Assembly (NCBI RefSeq): GCF_003667445.1
Contig: NZ_RCTF01000002.1
Span: forward strand, 186,001-250,000
Source of the DNA: Xanthobacter tagetidis
GTDB lineage: Bacteria; Pseudomonadota; Alphaproteobacteria; Rhizobiales; Xanthobacteraceae
Length of the DNA: 64,000 nt
Direction of reading: 5' to 3'
In this document: in pieces, positions 33,822 through 42,122 of the stretch
Layout of the letters: the number at the start of each line of letters is the position of its first letter
How positions within the stretch are numbered: position 1 is the stretch's first letter
Notes under the pieces: model-generated
What the model saw: only the letters and a program-made list of their open reading frames with translations
What the model was told of the DNA's origin: nothing
The model's database searches: none
Made by a program: the position numbers and the translations under genes

Positions 33822-34871
33822 CTATCGAGTGTTCAGCAGGGGAGGCCCGAGCCGCGCGAGTTGCGCGGCGAGCGCCTCCCGGGTCGCGGGAACGGCGACA
33901 GGCGAATCCGAGAACCCGCGCAGCCGCAGGCCGAGCTTGTCCAGGCCGACAAGGCCGGCCACGAAGAATGAACGGTCAGCCTCAGCAAGGTCGAGCAGCG
34001 CTGTGGAGAAGGGGGAGAGATAAGCGAGATAGGCAAAGTCGGCGCAGTGCTCCAGAACACCCCGGCGGTCCTGCTCGATGGCGCGGAGCTCTGCGGCGGC
34101 GCGCAGCGTGTCCACCGCGTCCGCGCTCTCGCGGGGATGAGGCAGGTAGCGGATAGGATGGGGGAGGGCGCTGGCGAGCGCTCTGAGACCGGTCGCGTAG
34201 GTCTTCATGTCGACAAGCCCGTCGCCGACCAGCGGCTGGCCCACAAAGAGGATTTCCGCCCGATAGGTGCGAGCGCGCAGCGGGCGGTGGAAGGCAAGCG
34301 AGCCCTCGCGGAAGCGGTCGCGGATACGGAAGGCGTTCTTGTCGAGCGTCGTGCGGGACAGCCGTCCCACATGGAAGCCGCATAGCTTCTGCACCAGGCG
34401 GCGCTTCACCCGGAACAGCGGGCCTTCCATGTCCACATAGTGCATGAGCCCATCCTCCCAGATCTCGACCTTGCCGGGAGGCAAGCGCGGGACGAGGAAC
34501 TCCTCCAGAGGCTCGGTAGCCAGAAAGACGACAAGCTTCTCGAAGCGGGCTGCTGCGGCGAGCGCCGCGAGGTCGGCGTAATAGCGGGCATTCGCACGGC
34601 GGACGGAAAGAAGGTTCCTGTTGCCGCCGCCGATGCGCACCTCGCGCCCGAGATGCACCACGTTTTCACCGAATGCGGCGACGGCAGGGGCAAGCATGTG
34701 GTCGTCGCGCACGAGGCAGAGATCGACCGGCGCTTCATTGTCCAAAAGGAACTTGATGTGCAGCGTGCTGCGCGGCAGGGCAGCGCGAAGCGGCCTCCCC
34801 GAGGCGATCGCTTCGGCGAGGCGCGCGACGCCGGGCCCCGAGAAGCGCGAAAGATCGGGCGCGGTCGCCAT
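33822..34871 (-). CDS. Putative glycosyltransferase, GT52/polysialyltransferase-like
   Basis: A 349-residue protein with GT-B-like features. The motifs EILFVGQPLVGDGLV and IRYLPHPRES resemble the conserved positions of GT52 sialyltransferases (FxGQPL and the K/L-PHPRE motif). An upstream IWEDGLMHYVDMEGP fits the EDG motif of the same group. NeuA- and NeuB-type genes in this locus would supply a CMP-nonulosonate donor, which supports a nonulosonosyltransferase role. The identification is moderate, because overall similarity in this family is low. It is 3 bp downstream of the epimerase stop codon, so it is translationally coupled. Confidence 0.65.
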   Translation of the reverse strand: MATAPDLSRFSGPGVARLAEAIASGRPLRAALPRSTLHIKFLLDNEAPVDLCLVRDDHMLAPAVAAFGENVVHLGREVRIGGGNRNLLSVRRANARYYADLAALAAAARFEKLVVFLATEPLEEFLVPRLPPGKVEIWEDGLMHYVDMEGPLFRVKRRLVQKLCGFHVGRLSRTTLDKNAFRIRDRFREGSLAFHRPLRARTYRAEILFVGQPLVGDGLVDMKTYATGLRALASALPHPIRYLPHPRESADAVDTLRAAAELRAIEQDRRGVLEHCADFAYLAYLSPFSTALLDLAEADRSFFVAGLVGLDKLGLRLRGFSDSPVAVPATREALAAQLARLGPPLLNTR

Positions 34872-34874
34872 GGC

Positions 34875-35855
34875 TCAGTCGAAATGGCCGGAAGGGGACA
34901 TCTCGCGCCAGCGCGCCAGCGATTGATCGAGGTCGTAGCGATAGGGAAAGCCGAGTTCCACCAGGCGCTTCGGAACGATGTTGGTCGAGCGGTTGAGCTT
35001 GTGCATGCGCGCCCGGTTGATGGAGGTCTTCATCCCCACCCCGGCCGCCACCTCTCCGGCGAGGCCGACACCGAGCATGACGTTCATGGGCAGCACGCGC
35101 GTGGCGGGGGCGTAGCCGGCCACGCGACTGAAGGCATTGCAGATGTCCTCGGCCGTATAAGAGCGCGGGTGGCAGAAGTTGTACGTGATCTCCATTTCCG
35201 GCCGCGCAAGCGCGAAGCCAAATGAGGCAACCAGATCCTCCACATAGCCGGAGGCCTTGATGGTGTCCTTGCGGCCTGGAAAGACGAAACGCCCCTTGCG
35301 CAGCAGCCCCGCAAGGCGGGTAAAGTTGCCGCTTTCGGTGTAGCCGTAGATGACGGCGGGCCGCACCACCACGAGCTTGCGGGCCTCGGGCTTCTCGGCG
35401 CGCCAGAGGCGATGGATCTGCTCGGCGCCGAACTTCGAGCGGCCATACGCGCTCTCGGGTTCGAGCACGGAGTCCTCGTCCTTCGGCGTCTCGCTCGGAC
35501 CGTAGACCGAGATGGAACTTGTGAAGACGATCCGGTCGACGCCATGGCGTCGCGCGAAATCGCACACGTTCACGGCGCCGAGCGTATTGGTGAAGAAATA
35601 TTCCCAATCCTCGTGCCCGGGAGTCGTGTGGACCGCGGCGAGGTTGTAGATCTCCACCTCGCCGGGCGGGCAAGCGAGCGTGATCGGCTCGCGCACGTCG
35701 CAATGGACGTAGGACACGCCATCCACCGTAAAGCGCGGCTTGCGGATGTCGGCAGAGACAAGCTGGTCATATGCCCCGCTGGCAGCCAGAGCCTTCAGCA
35801 GATGCGAGCCGATGAAGCCGCAGCCGCCGAAGACGATCGCTGATTTTCCGGTCAT
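34875..35855 (-). CDS. NAD-dependent epimerase/dehydratase (extended SDR)
   Basis: A 326-residue nucleotide-sugar SDR. The NAD motif is VFGGCGFIGSHLLKAL; the active-site Ser lies in IVFTSSISVYGPSE and the catalytic Tyr-x3-Lys in SAYGRSKFGAEQI. It probably acts on a nucleotide sugar in the polysaccharide pathway. The substrate (UDP-GlcNAc, UDP-Glc or similar) cannot be read. I chose ATG 35855 because it starts directly at the Rossmann fold; the open frame continues 30 codons upstream with a poor sequence. A 205-bp spacer separates it from the polymerase gene. Confidence 0.85.
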   Translation of the reverse strand: MTGKSAIVFGGCGFIGSHLLKALAASGAYDQLVSADIRKPRFTVDGVSYVHCDVREPITLACPPGEVEIYNLAAVHTTPGHEDWEYFFTNTLGAVNVCDFARRHGVDRIVFTSSISVYGPSETPKDEDSVLEPESAYGRSKFGAEQIHRLWRAEKPEARKLVVVRPAVIYGYTESGNFTRLAGLLRKGRFVFPGRKDTIKASGYVEDLVASFGFALARPEMEITYNFCHPRSYTAEDICNAFSRVAGYAPATRVLPMNVMLGVGLAGEVAAGVGMKTSINRARMHKLNRSTNIVPKRLVELGFPYRYDLDQSLARWREMSPSGHFD

Positions 35856-36060
35856 ACGTGTGCCCCCGATTGTAAGACCTTGGTTCATCTGCAGTGCTGG
35901 CATCGGCTGTGCGGTCAGCTGTTTTCCTGGAGCTGGCAGCCACACTCCGCCAGCTCAACTGCGTTCGCTGGTGCCGACCAAATCATCTCAAATTGTGACG
36001 ACCGGACGGGCGAGCGACTTCGGTCTGAATGTCTCAAGGTTCGACTTCACAAGCGCCACA

Positions 36061-37452
36061 TCACGATCTCAACTTGTTGGGCCGCCTCCATTGCCCCGAA
36101 TAGCGTGTCGGCAATTTCTCCGGAGCGACCCGGGCGGGGGGCGCGGCAACCTGATCGTCATCGGGATCTTCAACTTCCAGTGCCAGGACCGCGATGAAGA
36201 AATAGAGGGCCATGGTGGGAATGAGGAGGATCGCGCCATCCGAAGCGGCGGTGCCGATATAGACGCCAAGGCCAGCGATGCAGGCGCGATTGAAAGTCCT
36301 TCGGCGACCGGGTCCCAGAAGGACAACAATGATAGGCCCCGCGAGATAGACCAGGAACGTGGCCAAGCCAAACAGACCATAATTCCGATAGATACTCGCA
36401 TATACAACTTCATAGATCGACCCGACTGGCTCTTGCGGCTCGAGCTTGAAGGTGTCGAAATATTCAATCTGGGTAGCGCGCCCGCCCAGCCGGCTATCGA
36501 CGAGGAAAGACGTGTCCCGTCCCATAAGCTCAAGAACGAAAGGCAACGCGGCGACGAATAGAAGGCCAATCGCGCCCAAGGCCAAGATGCGCGAAGGCCG
36601 CAACGATTCGACCCAAGCAATAGCCATCAGGGCCAGAATCAAGGAGGCCCACGCAGTTCGCGACAAAGTTAGCAGCATGCAAATAAGAGCAAGGAAGAAA
36701 AATTCCTTTTTCTTTTCAATAAAGTAATAGATGGGAAGCATAAGTCCAAGGCAAACTCCAAAAATATTACCATTATTGTAGGTCGAAATCATCTTATACA
36801 AAGAGCCTCGGGTGTTATTTTTTGTTTCCAATGAATCAATATCGTTAAGATTGACTGTGAGAAACGGTATTTCAATCTTAAGGCCAAAGAATGTTTTAGC
36901 CACAAAAATAACTACACCGAATATACATACAAAACGTATAGCGAATGCGAGGCATTTTTTGATGAACGCAGGATCGATTCTTGAAACCGATAGGGAAAGA
37001 AAGACCAAGAAGGCATTCGGCATAAAAATGAACGTTGTCAGAATTGTCAATGCTAGCGTCGTGCTGTTGGACCTCACGCCAAGAGTTAAAAATGTCATCC
37101 CCACAATGAATTGAAATGGCAAAGTTGCAGTCCATGCCGTAATCGACTTGGGTGGCAGGGAATTCAAATTCATCAAGAATCGGAAATAGGAAAGGCCTGT
37201 CGCGATCCCGAGCACCACATAGCCGATGGTGACCGGCACGTCTCCGACTCGCGCACCCCCTTTGGGAAAGGCGATGAGAAACGTAACCAACAGGACAAAG
37301 AAGGCGACCGTCAGCGGATAATTGCGCTGGGGCGCTGCCGCACCCAACAGATTGTGCGCGTCCAAAGCGGCCGGCCTCCGCCTATCCGCCGTAGACCGGA
37401 CCAGCTTGGAAGCCGAGCCGGCTTGAGTGGATGCCGTACGAGCACGACGCAT
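36061..37452 (-). CDS. Putative O-antigen/polysaccharide polymerase (Wzy/O-antigen-ligase-like)
   Basis: A 463-residue polytopic membrane protein with about ten to twelve hydrophobic segments, after a charged N-terminus of about 40 residues. A long periplasmic loop in the second half (VDSRLGGRATQIEYFDTFKL) is followed by further membrane spans, which is the O-antigen polymerase/ligase pattern. A short motif RTAWASLILALMAI resembles the region before the large loop in Wzy_C proteins. The stretch around 36.65-37.13 kb is notably AT-richer than the surrounding genes. It starts 5 bp after the neuA-like stop, so the two are coupled. Confidence 0.75.
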   Translation of the reverse strand: MRRARTASTQAGSASKLVRSTADRRRPAALDAHNLLGAAAPQRNYPLTVAFFVLLVTFLIAFPKGGARVGDVPVTIGYVVLGIATGLSYFRFLMNLNSLPPKSITAWTATLPFQFIVGMTFLTLGVRSNSTTLALTILTTFIFMPNAFLVFLSLSVSRIDPAFIKKCLAFAIRFVCIFGVVIFVAKTFFGLKIEIPFLTVNLNDIDSLETKNNTRGSLYKMISTYNNGNIFGVCLGLMLPIYYFIEKKKEFFFLALICMLLTLSRTAWASLILALMAIAWVESLRPSRILALGAIGLLFVAALPFVLELMGRDTSFLVDSRLGGRATQIEYFDTFKLEPQEPVGSIYEVVYASIYRNYGLFGLATFLVYLAGPIIVVLLGPGRRRTFNRACIAGLGVYIGTAASDGAILLIPTMALYFFIAVLALEVEDPDDDQVAAPPARVAPEKLPTRYSGQWRRPNKLRS

Positions 37453-37457
37453 CGCGT

Positions 37458-38258
37458 TCAGCCCAGCGAGCGCAGCGCTGCAGCCGTGCCCTCCGCCCTC
37501 TGCAGCCCCTCGGCCCGCCCCGTCCCGATCGCTTCACGCACCGCCTGCGGCATCGCCTCGTCCAGCAGCAGCTCGGCCATCTGGAAGTCACGGATGCCGT
37601 CAATGTCCACGGCACTGTCCGGGTCCACCTCGATGGCGAAGATGGCGTCGCCCGTCATCGAGCCGGACAGGATCACGTCGGAGCGGATCACGTCGAGCTG
37701 GCCGGTGTGCCAGAAGACCGGAGGCAGCTTCTGGCGCGGCATGTTGAACGGCTCCGGCACCCCCTCAAGCCTGAGTAGCGGCGAGAGCTGTCCGCCCTCC
37801 GCCTTGCACCACATCTTGTAGGGCGTGCGCTCGGCTACCGTCACGGAACGGACGCAGGTTATGGCCGGGTTGGCCCGCATCATGGCGACCGAGCGGTCGA
37901 TCCATTCGGGATCGCGGAACGGCGTCGTGGGCCGGAGCTGAACCATGAGGTCCGGGTGCTCGCCATGGTCCGCGAGCCAGCGCACCGCATGGCCGAACAC
38001 GTCGAGGTCGGTCGAGAAGTCGCCGGCGAGCTCCGCTGGCCGCATGAACGGCGTCTCGGCGCCGTAGGCGCGGGCGACGGCGGCGATCTCCTCCGAATCG
38101 GTCGAGCAGATCACCCGGTCCACCGACTTCGAGGCTTTCGCGGCCGCCACCGACCAGGCGACGAGAGGATGTCCCCCCAGGGGGCGCACATTCTTGCCCT
38201 TCAGGCCCTTGGAGCCACCGCGGGCGAGCACCAGGGCATATACGCTGCCGGCCGACAT
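37458..38258 (-). CDS. neuA: Acylneuraminate cytidylyltransferase (CMP-nonulosonate synthetase)
   Basis: A 266-residue NTP-transferase of the CMP-NeuAc synthetase family. The CTP-binding motif LVLARGGSKGLKGKNVRPLG is at the N-terminus, then DRVICSTDSEEIAAVAR, LMVQLRPTTPFRD and the metal-binding AIEVDPDSAVDIDGI. The reaction is CTP plus a nonulosonic acid giving CMP-nonulosonate. The sugar may be neuraminate, legionaminate or pseudaminate; sequence alone does not tell. The start at ATG 38258 gives the canonical N-terminus. It is encoded 83 bp downstream of the NeuB fusion gene, and the coupled pair makes and activates the sugar. Confidence 0.88.
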   Translation of the reverse strand: MSAGSVYALVLARGGSKGLKGKNVRPLGGHPLVAWSVAAAKASKSVDRVICSTDSEEIAAVARAYGAETPFMRPAELAGDFSTDLDVFGHAVRWLADHGEHPDLMVQLRPTTPFRDPEWIDRSVAMMRANPAITCVRSVTVAERTPYKMWCKAEGGQLSPLLRLEGVPEPFNMPRQKLPPVFWHTGQLDVIRSDVILSGSMTGDAIFAIEVDPDSAVDIDGIRDFQMAELLLDEAMPQAVREAIGTGRAEGLQRAEGTAAALRSLG

Positions 38259-38341
38259 GGACGCTCCGTGCCCGTTCCGTTTCGACCACCGCTTCAGGCT
38301 TTCGCCCGCACGCGGAGACAAAGTCATTCCGCTTCGGTGCC

Positions 38342-40645
38342 TCAATTGCCCTGGGCAAGCCGCAAGCCGGCTCCCATGGCGCTGCGGCCGGTGGCCTTGG
38401 TGCCCATCCAGCCTTCCAGCTTGTCGAGAGCATACCAGAAGCCGGCGCCGCCGTCCTTGTGGCCCTGCCAGATCTCCGGCACGAACGAGGCATCGGGGCA
38501 GCTTTCTTCCAGCGCGCTGGCAAGCGCCGCGAAGTCCATGGCGCCGTCGCCGATCTGCAGGCCTTCGCCGTCCACGCCCTTGGCGTCGACGATGTGAAGG
38601 TGCGCGGTATAGGGGCCCACCTTCTGACAGAACTCGCGCATGGACCAGCCGAAATGGTTGCAGGCGAGCTGCGAGTGGGAGACATCGAAGCACACCCGCA
38701 TCTTGTTCGCGGCGCAGAAGGCGGCGATCTCGTCCGGGTCCATGAACAGGTTGTGGAAGCTCTGGCCGCCGAAGTGCCAGGGGAAGGGCGGCATGGTCTG
38801 CGGGATCAGCTCCACCCCGTCACGATCGAGGGCGGCGAGGGCCTCTTCCATGCGCGCGTAGAGCGCCGGCCGCGCGGAGGCGGGGAAGGCGCGGGAGGTG
38901 GAGAAGCCGCCCATGTTGACGATGATCAGCGGCACGCCGGCCCGCTTGTGCCACGTCTTGAGCGCGCGGGTGACGTCGATCACGCGCTGAAGCTCGCCGA
39001 TGGAATGCTGGCGGTAGGCGTCGTCTGGCGAGGCGAGGTCGAGAATGTGATCGCCCTTGAACAGCTCCGGGGCGTGGACCACGTAGTCGATGTCCAGCGG
39101 CTCGGCGAACCAGTCCTCCAGCTTCACCTCCATGTCCTTGTAGGACAGGTGGTATTCGAGAAGCGTGAGGTTGGTCTTCTCCAGCATGGCGCGGTAGTCG
39201 TGCCAGCGCACGGGAATGCCCCAGGAGCGCGGGAAGCGGAACGGCCGCGCCTGCGCCACCTCGTCCTGCAGATCGGACGGGAAGAAGGGCGTGCCGGCCT
39301 CGATCGCCCGCCGCGCCTTGCGGCCCAGCAGGGCGCCGCGCTGGTTCGGCTGCAGGCCCTGGCCCGGGCTCTGCACCACGATCATGTCGTCGGTGATGAC
39401 CGCGCCTTCCGCGATGTCCTTCGCCGCCTTCAGGCTCTTGGCGAGGATCTCGCGGTTCATCATTTCGCCCTGGGTCATGGCGCGCTCGCCGGACTCGCCC
39501 ATGGATTCCTCCACGGCGCGGATGGCGGCCATCATGTCGGCGAACTCGCCCGGCAGCAGCGAGACCTTGTGGTCGTTGCCTTCCAGGCCGCGGTCGATGG
39601 TGAAGTGCTTCTCCACCACGCACGCGCCGCGCGCCACCGCCGCTACCGGCACCACCCAGCCGCGCTCGTGGCCGGAATAGCCCACCGGCCCCCCGGCGAT
39701 CTCGGCCAGACGGTCCATGTAGCGCAGCTGTACGTCCTTGTAGGGCGTCGGATAGGTGGAATTCACATGCAGCAGCACGAAAGGAGCGCCGCGCGCCTTC
39801 AGCAGCGCCACGCTTTCGCGGATCTCCGCTTCCTGCGACATACCGGTGGAGCACACCAGCGGCTTGTGGGTGTCGGCGAGGGCGGTGAGCAGATCGTGGT
39901 TGGTGAGGTCGGCCGAGGCAACCTTGTAGCCGGCGATGCCGTAGCGCTCCAGCGCCTCGAGGCTCGGCAGGTCCCACGGCGTGCACAGCGGCTCGATGCC
40001 CTGCTCGCGCGCATGGTCGAACACGCGGAACAGGTCGTCAGCCTTCAGGTTGAACTTCGCGAGCAGGTCGAGCGTGTATTGCGCGCCGAGGTCCTGGTTG
40101 GCGTCCGAACTCTTGCCGCCGCCATAGAGCGACGACAGATCGCGCATCTGGAACTTCACGCAGTCCGCATTGGCCTCCTTGGCGAGGTCCACGAGCCGCT
40201 TGGCGAGGTCCACGTCGCCCTGGTGGTTGTTGCCGATCTCGGCGATCACGTAAGCGGGCTGGCCCTTGCCGATGAGCCGGCCGGCGATGGACATCTCAGC
40301 CTTTGACGGGAAGGCGATGGCGACCACGCGGTTGTAGTCGTCCACCAGCGGCACGGCACGGATGCGGTCAGAAAAAAGCGTGGAGATTGTCTCCGGCGCC
40401 GCATCGATCCGAGCCGTCTGGCACTTGGTGTTCGCAACCGAAGATATGGGCGCTTCGAGATTGATCTCGGGGGTGGACGTCAGCCAGCGGCGGAAATCGC
40501 CATCCGTCAGCATGCCCTGGAGCAGCCCGTTCTCGCTCACGGCGAGGACGAATCCGGACTTGTTCATGCTGATCTTGTTGAGCGCGCTCAAGACGGGATC
40601 GTCGTTGAGGACGATGAACCGGAGCACGTTGCGATCGATAAGCAT
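38342..40645 (-). CDS. CBS-NeuB-SAF-TIM-barrel fusion, N-acetylneuraminate synthase family
   Basis: A 767-residue multidomain protein. Residues ~1-118 form a CBS-domain pair (GFVLAVSENGLLQGMLTDGD, RIRAVPLVDDYNRVVAIAFP). Residues ~125-390 are the NeuB catalytic TIM barrel: AYVIAEIGNNHQGD, CVKFQ, GYKVASADLTN, STGMS, LLHVNSTYPTPY, GYSGHERG and VEKHFTIDR. Residues ~400-460 are the SAF/antifreeze-like domain. Residues ~470-767 are a second TIM barrel of the xylose-isomerase-like/sugar-phosphate-isomerase type (MRVCFDVSHSQLACNHFGW, TAHLHIVDAKGVDGEGLQIG). NeuB condenses PEP with an amino sugar to give a nine-carbon nonulosonate; the fused barrel could be an isomerase, epimerase or lyase for its substrate. 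The start at ATG 40645 follows GGAGAGG. Upstream lies a 370-bp spacer. Confidence 0.88.
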   Translation of the reverse strand: MLIDRNVLRFIVLNDDPVLSALNKISMNKSGFVLAVSENGLLQGMLTDGDFRRWLTSTPEINLEAPISSVANTKCQTARIDAAPETISTLFSDRIRAVPLVDDYNRVVAIAFPSKAEMSIAGRLIGKGQPAYVIAEIGNNHQGDVDLAKRLVDLAKEANADCVKFQMRDLSSLYGGGKSSDANQDLGAQYTLDLLAKFNLKADDLFRVFDHAREQGIEPLCTPWDLPSLEALERYGIAGYKVASADLTNHDLLTALADTHKPLVCSTGMSQEAEIRESVALLKARGAPFVLLHVNSTYPTPYKDVQLRYMDRLAEIAGGPVGYSGHERGWVVPVAAVARGACVVEKHFTIDRGLEGNDHKVSLLPGEFADMMAAIRAVEESMGESGERAMTQGEMMNREILAKSLKAAKDIAEGAVITDDMIVVQSPGQGLQPNQRGALLGRKARRAIEAGTPFFPSDLQDEVAQARPFRFPRSWGIPVRWHDYRAMLEKTNLTLLEYHLSYKDMEVKLEDWFAEPLDIDYVVHAPELFKGDHILDLASPDDAYRQHSIGELQRVIDVTRALKTWHKRAGVPLIIVNMGGFSTSRAFPASARPALYARMEEALAALDRDGVELIPQTMPPFPWHFGGQSFHNLFMDPDEIAAFCAANKMRVCFDVSHSQLACNHFGWSMREFCQKVGPYTAHLHIVDAKGVDGEGLQIGDGAMDFAALASALEESCPDASFVPEIWQGHKDGGAGFWYALDKLEGWMGTKATGRSAMGAGLRLAQGN

Positions 40646-40750
40646 ACCTGCCTCTCCGCTGCAGCGACCCCGCGGGACGACGACGATCCGGCACAAAATC
40701 AGTCAACGGTGCATCGCACAAACTGCAATTGGATCGCAAGGCCAATTTAC

Positions 40751-40798
40751 CGCCAAACCCACCGCCAAACAGGGCGCCAAACGCGCCGCCAAACACTT
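40751..40798. repeat. Four tandem 12-bp repeats upstream of the neuB-like gene
   Basis: CGCCAAAC plus four variable bases occurs four times in register, at 40751, 40763, 40775 and 40787, 106-154 bp before the neuB-like start. The spacer 40646-41015 otherwise shows no gene and no clear palindrome. It is shared by divergent units, so this array could be a regulator site. A chance low-complexity repeat is possible. Confidence 0.6.
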
Positions 40799-41015
40799 GA
40801 ACGGCCCCATCCAGGGGTGCAATTCCTAGACGCACCATAATCAGGCCTCATCGAACGGGCGACTTGACGCGGTGCAGCGAGAACGCCGATAATTCAAACC
40901 AAGCGGGAACTCATCTCGTTTGGGAGCTTTAGAATCCAAGCGTTGGTTCGCCGCGCCTTGGCCTTTCGATTTCTCGCCACGACGTGAGCCTAGTCTCGAT
41001 TCAGCTGGGGAATGC

Positions 41016-41792
41016 ATGACGATGGCTTTTCAGGCAACCAACGCGCGCGCGCAGCGAGAGAAGGATGCTCATAACGAGGGCCTCAAACGGGGGACCTACA
41101 ACAGCGTCTTTGCGCATACGCGTGTGCTGTATGACCGCAAGCGGCTGGAGCTTCTTCAGGGCCTCTTTCGGGGGCGGGAAGACGGAAGCTTCCTCGAGAT
41201 CGGATCCGCCTCCTGGATCGCCTGGATCGCCAATAACGGCGTCCGTCCGAAGTCGCTCACCTGCATCAACATCTCCGAGGTCGAACTCGAGAAGGGCGTG
41301 AGCAGCGCCGAGCGCAGTGAAGTCAAGCCTCAGTTTAGGATCATGGACGCGAACGCGCTCGAGTTCGCGGACGGTACTTTCGACGTCGTTTATGGTGGAG
41401 GCATCCTGCACCACCTTGATTTTGAGAAGGCGGTGGACGAGGTATATCGGGTGCTGAAACCCGGCGGCATCATGGTGTTTCAGGAGCCGTTGGACCTGAA
41501 CCCGATCGGGTGGGTCGTGCGCTGGGCGACGCCTGCTGCCCGGACGCCGGATGAGCGGCCGCTGCGCTTCAAGGAACTGAATTATCTGCGCAGCAAGTTC
41601 GACACCACATTTCACCATGAGCAGTTTACATCGGTGCCGCTTGGGGTCCTCTCCCGATTCATCTTCAAGGACGCCGATAATCCTCTGACCCGCACGGCCT
41701 TTGCTCTGGATGAGAAAATCGTTCGCGCGGCGCCATTCGTGGGGAACATCTACCGGCATGTTCTGATCGTTGGTCGCAAGTCCGCCCACTGA
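41016..41792 (+). CDS. Class I SAM-dependent methyltransferase
   Basis: A 258-residue methyltransferase. The SAM-binding motif I is SFLEIGSASWIAWIANNG, motif II-like sequence is FRIMDANALEFADGTFDVVY and motif III is LKPGGIMVFQEPLDLNPIG. It probably modifies a sugar or lipid-linked intermediate of the surface polysaccharide, judged from its position between the neuB-like gene and wzx. Residue positions that would show the acceptor are not conserved enough to name one. ATG 41016 follows GGGGA. Confidence 0.82.
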   Translation: MTMAFQATNARAQREKDAHNEGLKRGTYNSVFAHTRVLYDRKRLELLQGLFRGREDGSFLEIGSASWIAWIANNGVRPKSLTCINISEVELEKGVSSAERSEVKPQFRIMDANALEFADGTFDVVYGGGILHHLDFEKAVDEVYRVLKPGGIMVFQEPLDLNPIGWVVRWATPAARTPDERPLRFKELNYLRSKFDTTFHHEQFTSVPLGVLSRFIFKDADNPLTRTAFALDEKIVRAAPFVGNIYRHVLIVGRKSAH

Positions 41793-42122
41793 AGGCATGA
41801 CAGCGCTGTTTGGGGTCCGATTATTGGGAAGCAGCCGTCTTCGGGCGTCGTTCGCGGTTGGGGGGACAGCGCGCTGTCAGGCAGTGTCGTTGTCCTCCGG
41901 CCGCGAGGCATTCCCTGTCTGCGCCAGGGCAGGGAAGGATCTCGCGGCGTCGCCTTTGGGCGGCCTGAATTCAATCCCGGCAAAAGCGGCTCTGGGCGCC
42001 AGCCCTCTAGGGGGCGATCATGCAAGCCGATGGTGGCCTGTGACGGACATGACGAACTCATGGGCGATTTTGCGATTCAATTTTGGATTCGTTTTTGATC
42101 GGATCATAGCCGGCGCGGTTCG
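41793..42122. other. 330-bp intergenic region with two similar palindromes
   Basis: No gene can be supported here. ACAGCGCTGT (41800-41809) and GACAGCGCGCTGTC (41865-41878) are perfect palindromes of the same core, 65 bp apart. They might be terminator or operator remnants. The sequence becomes AT-richer towards the wzx start. Confidence 0.5.
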
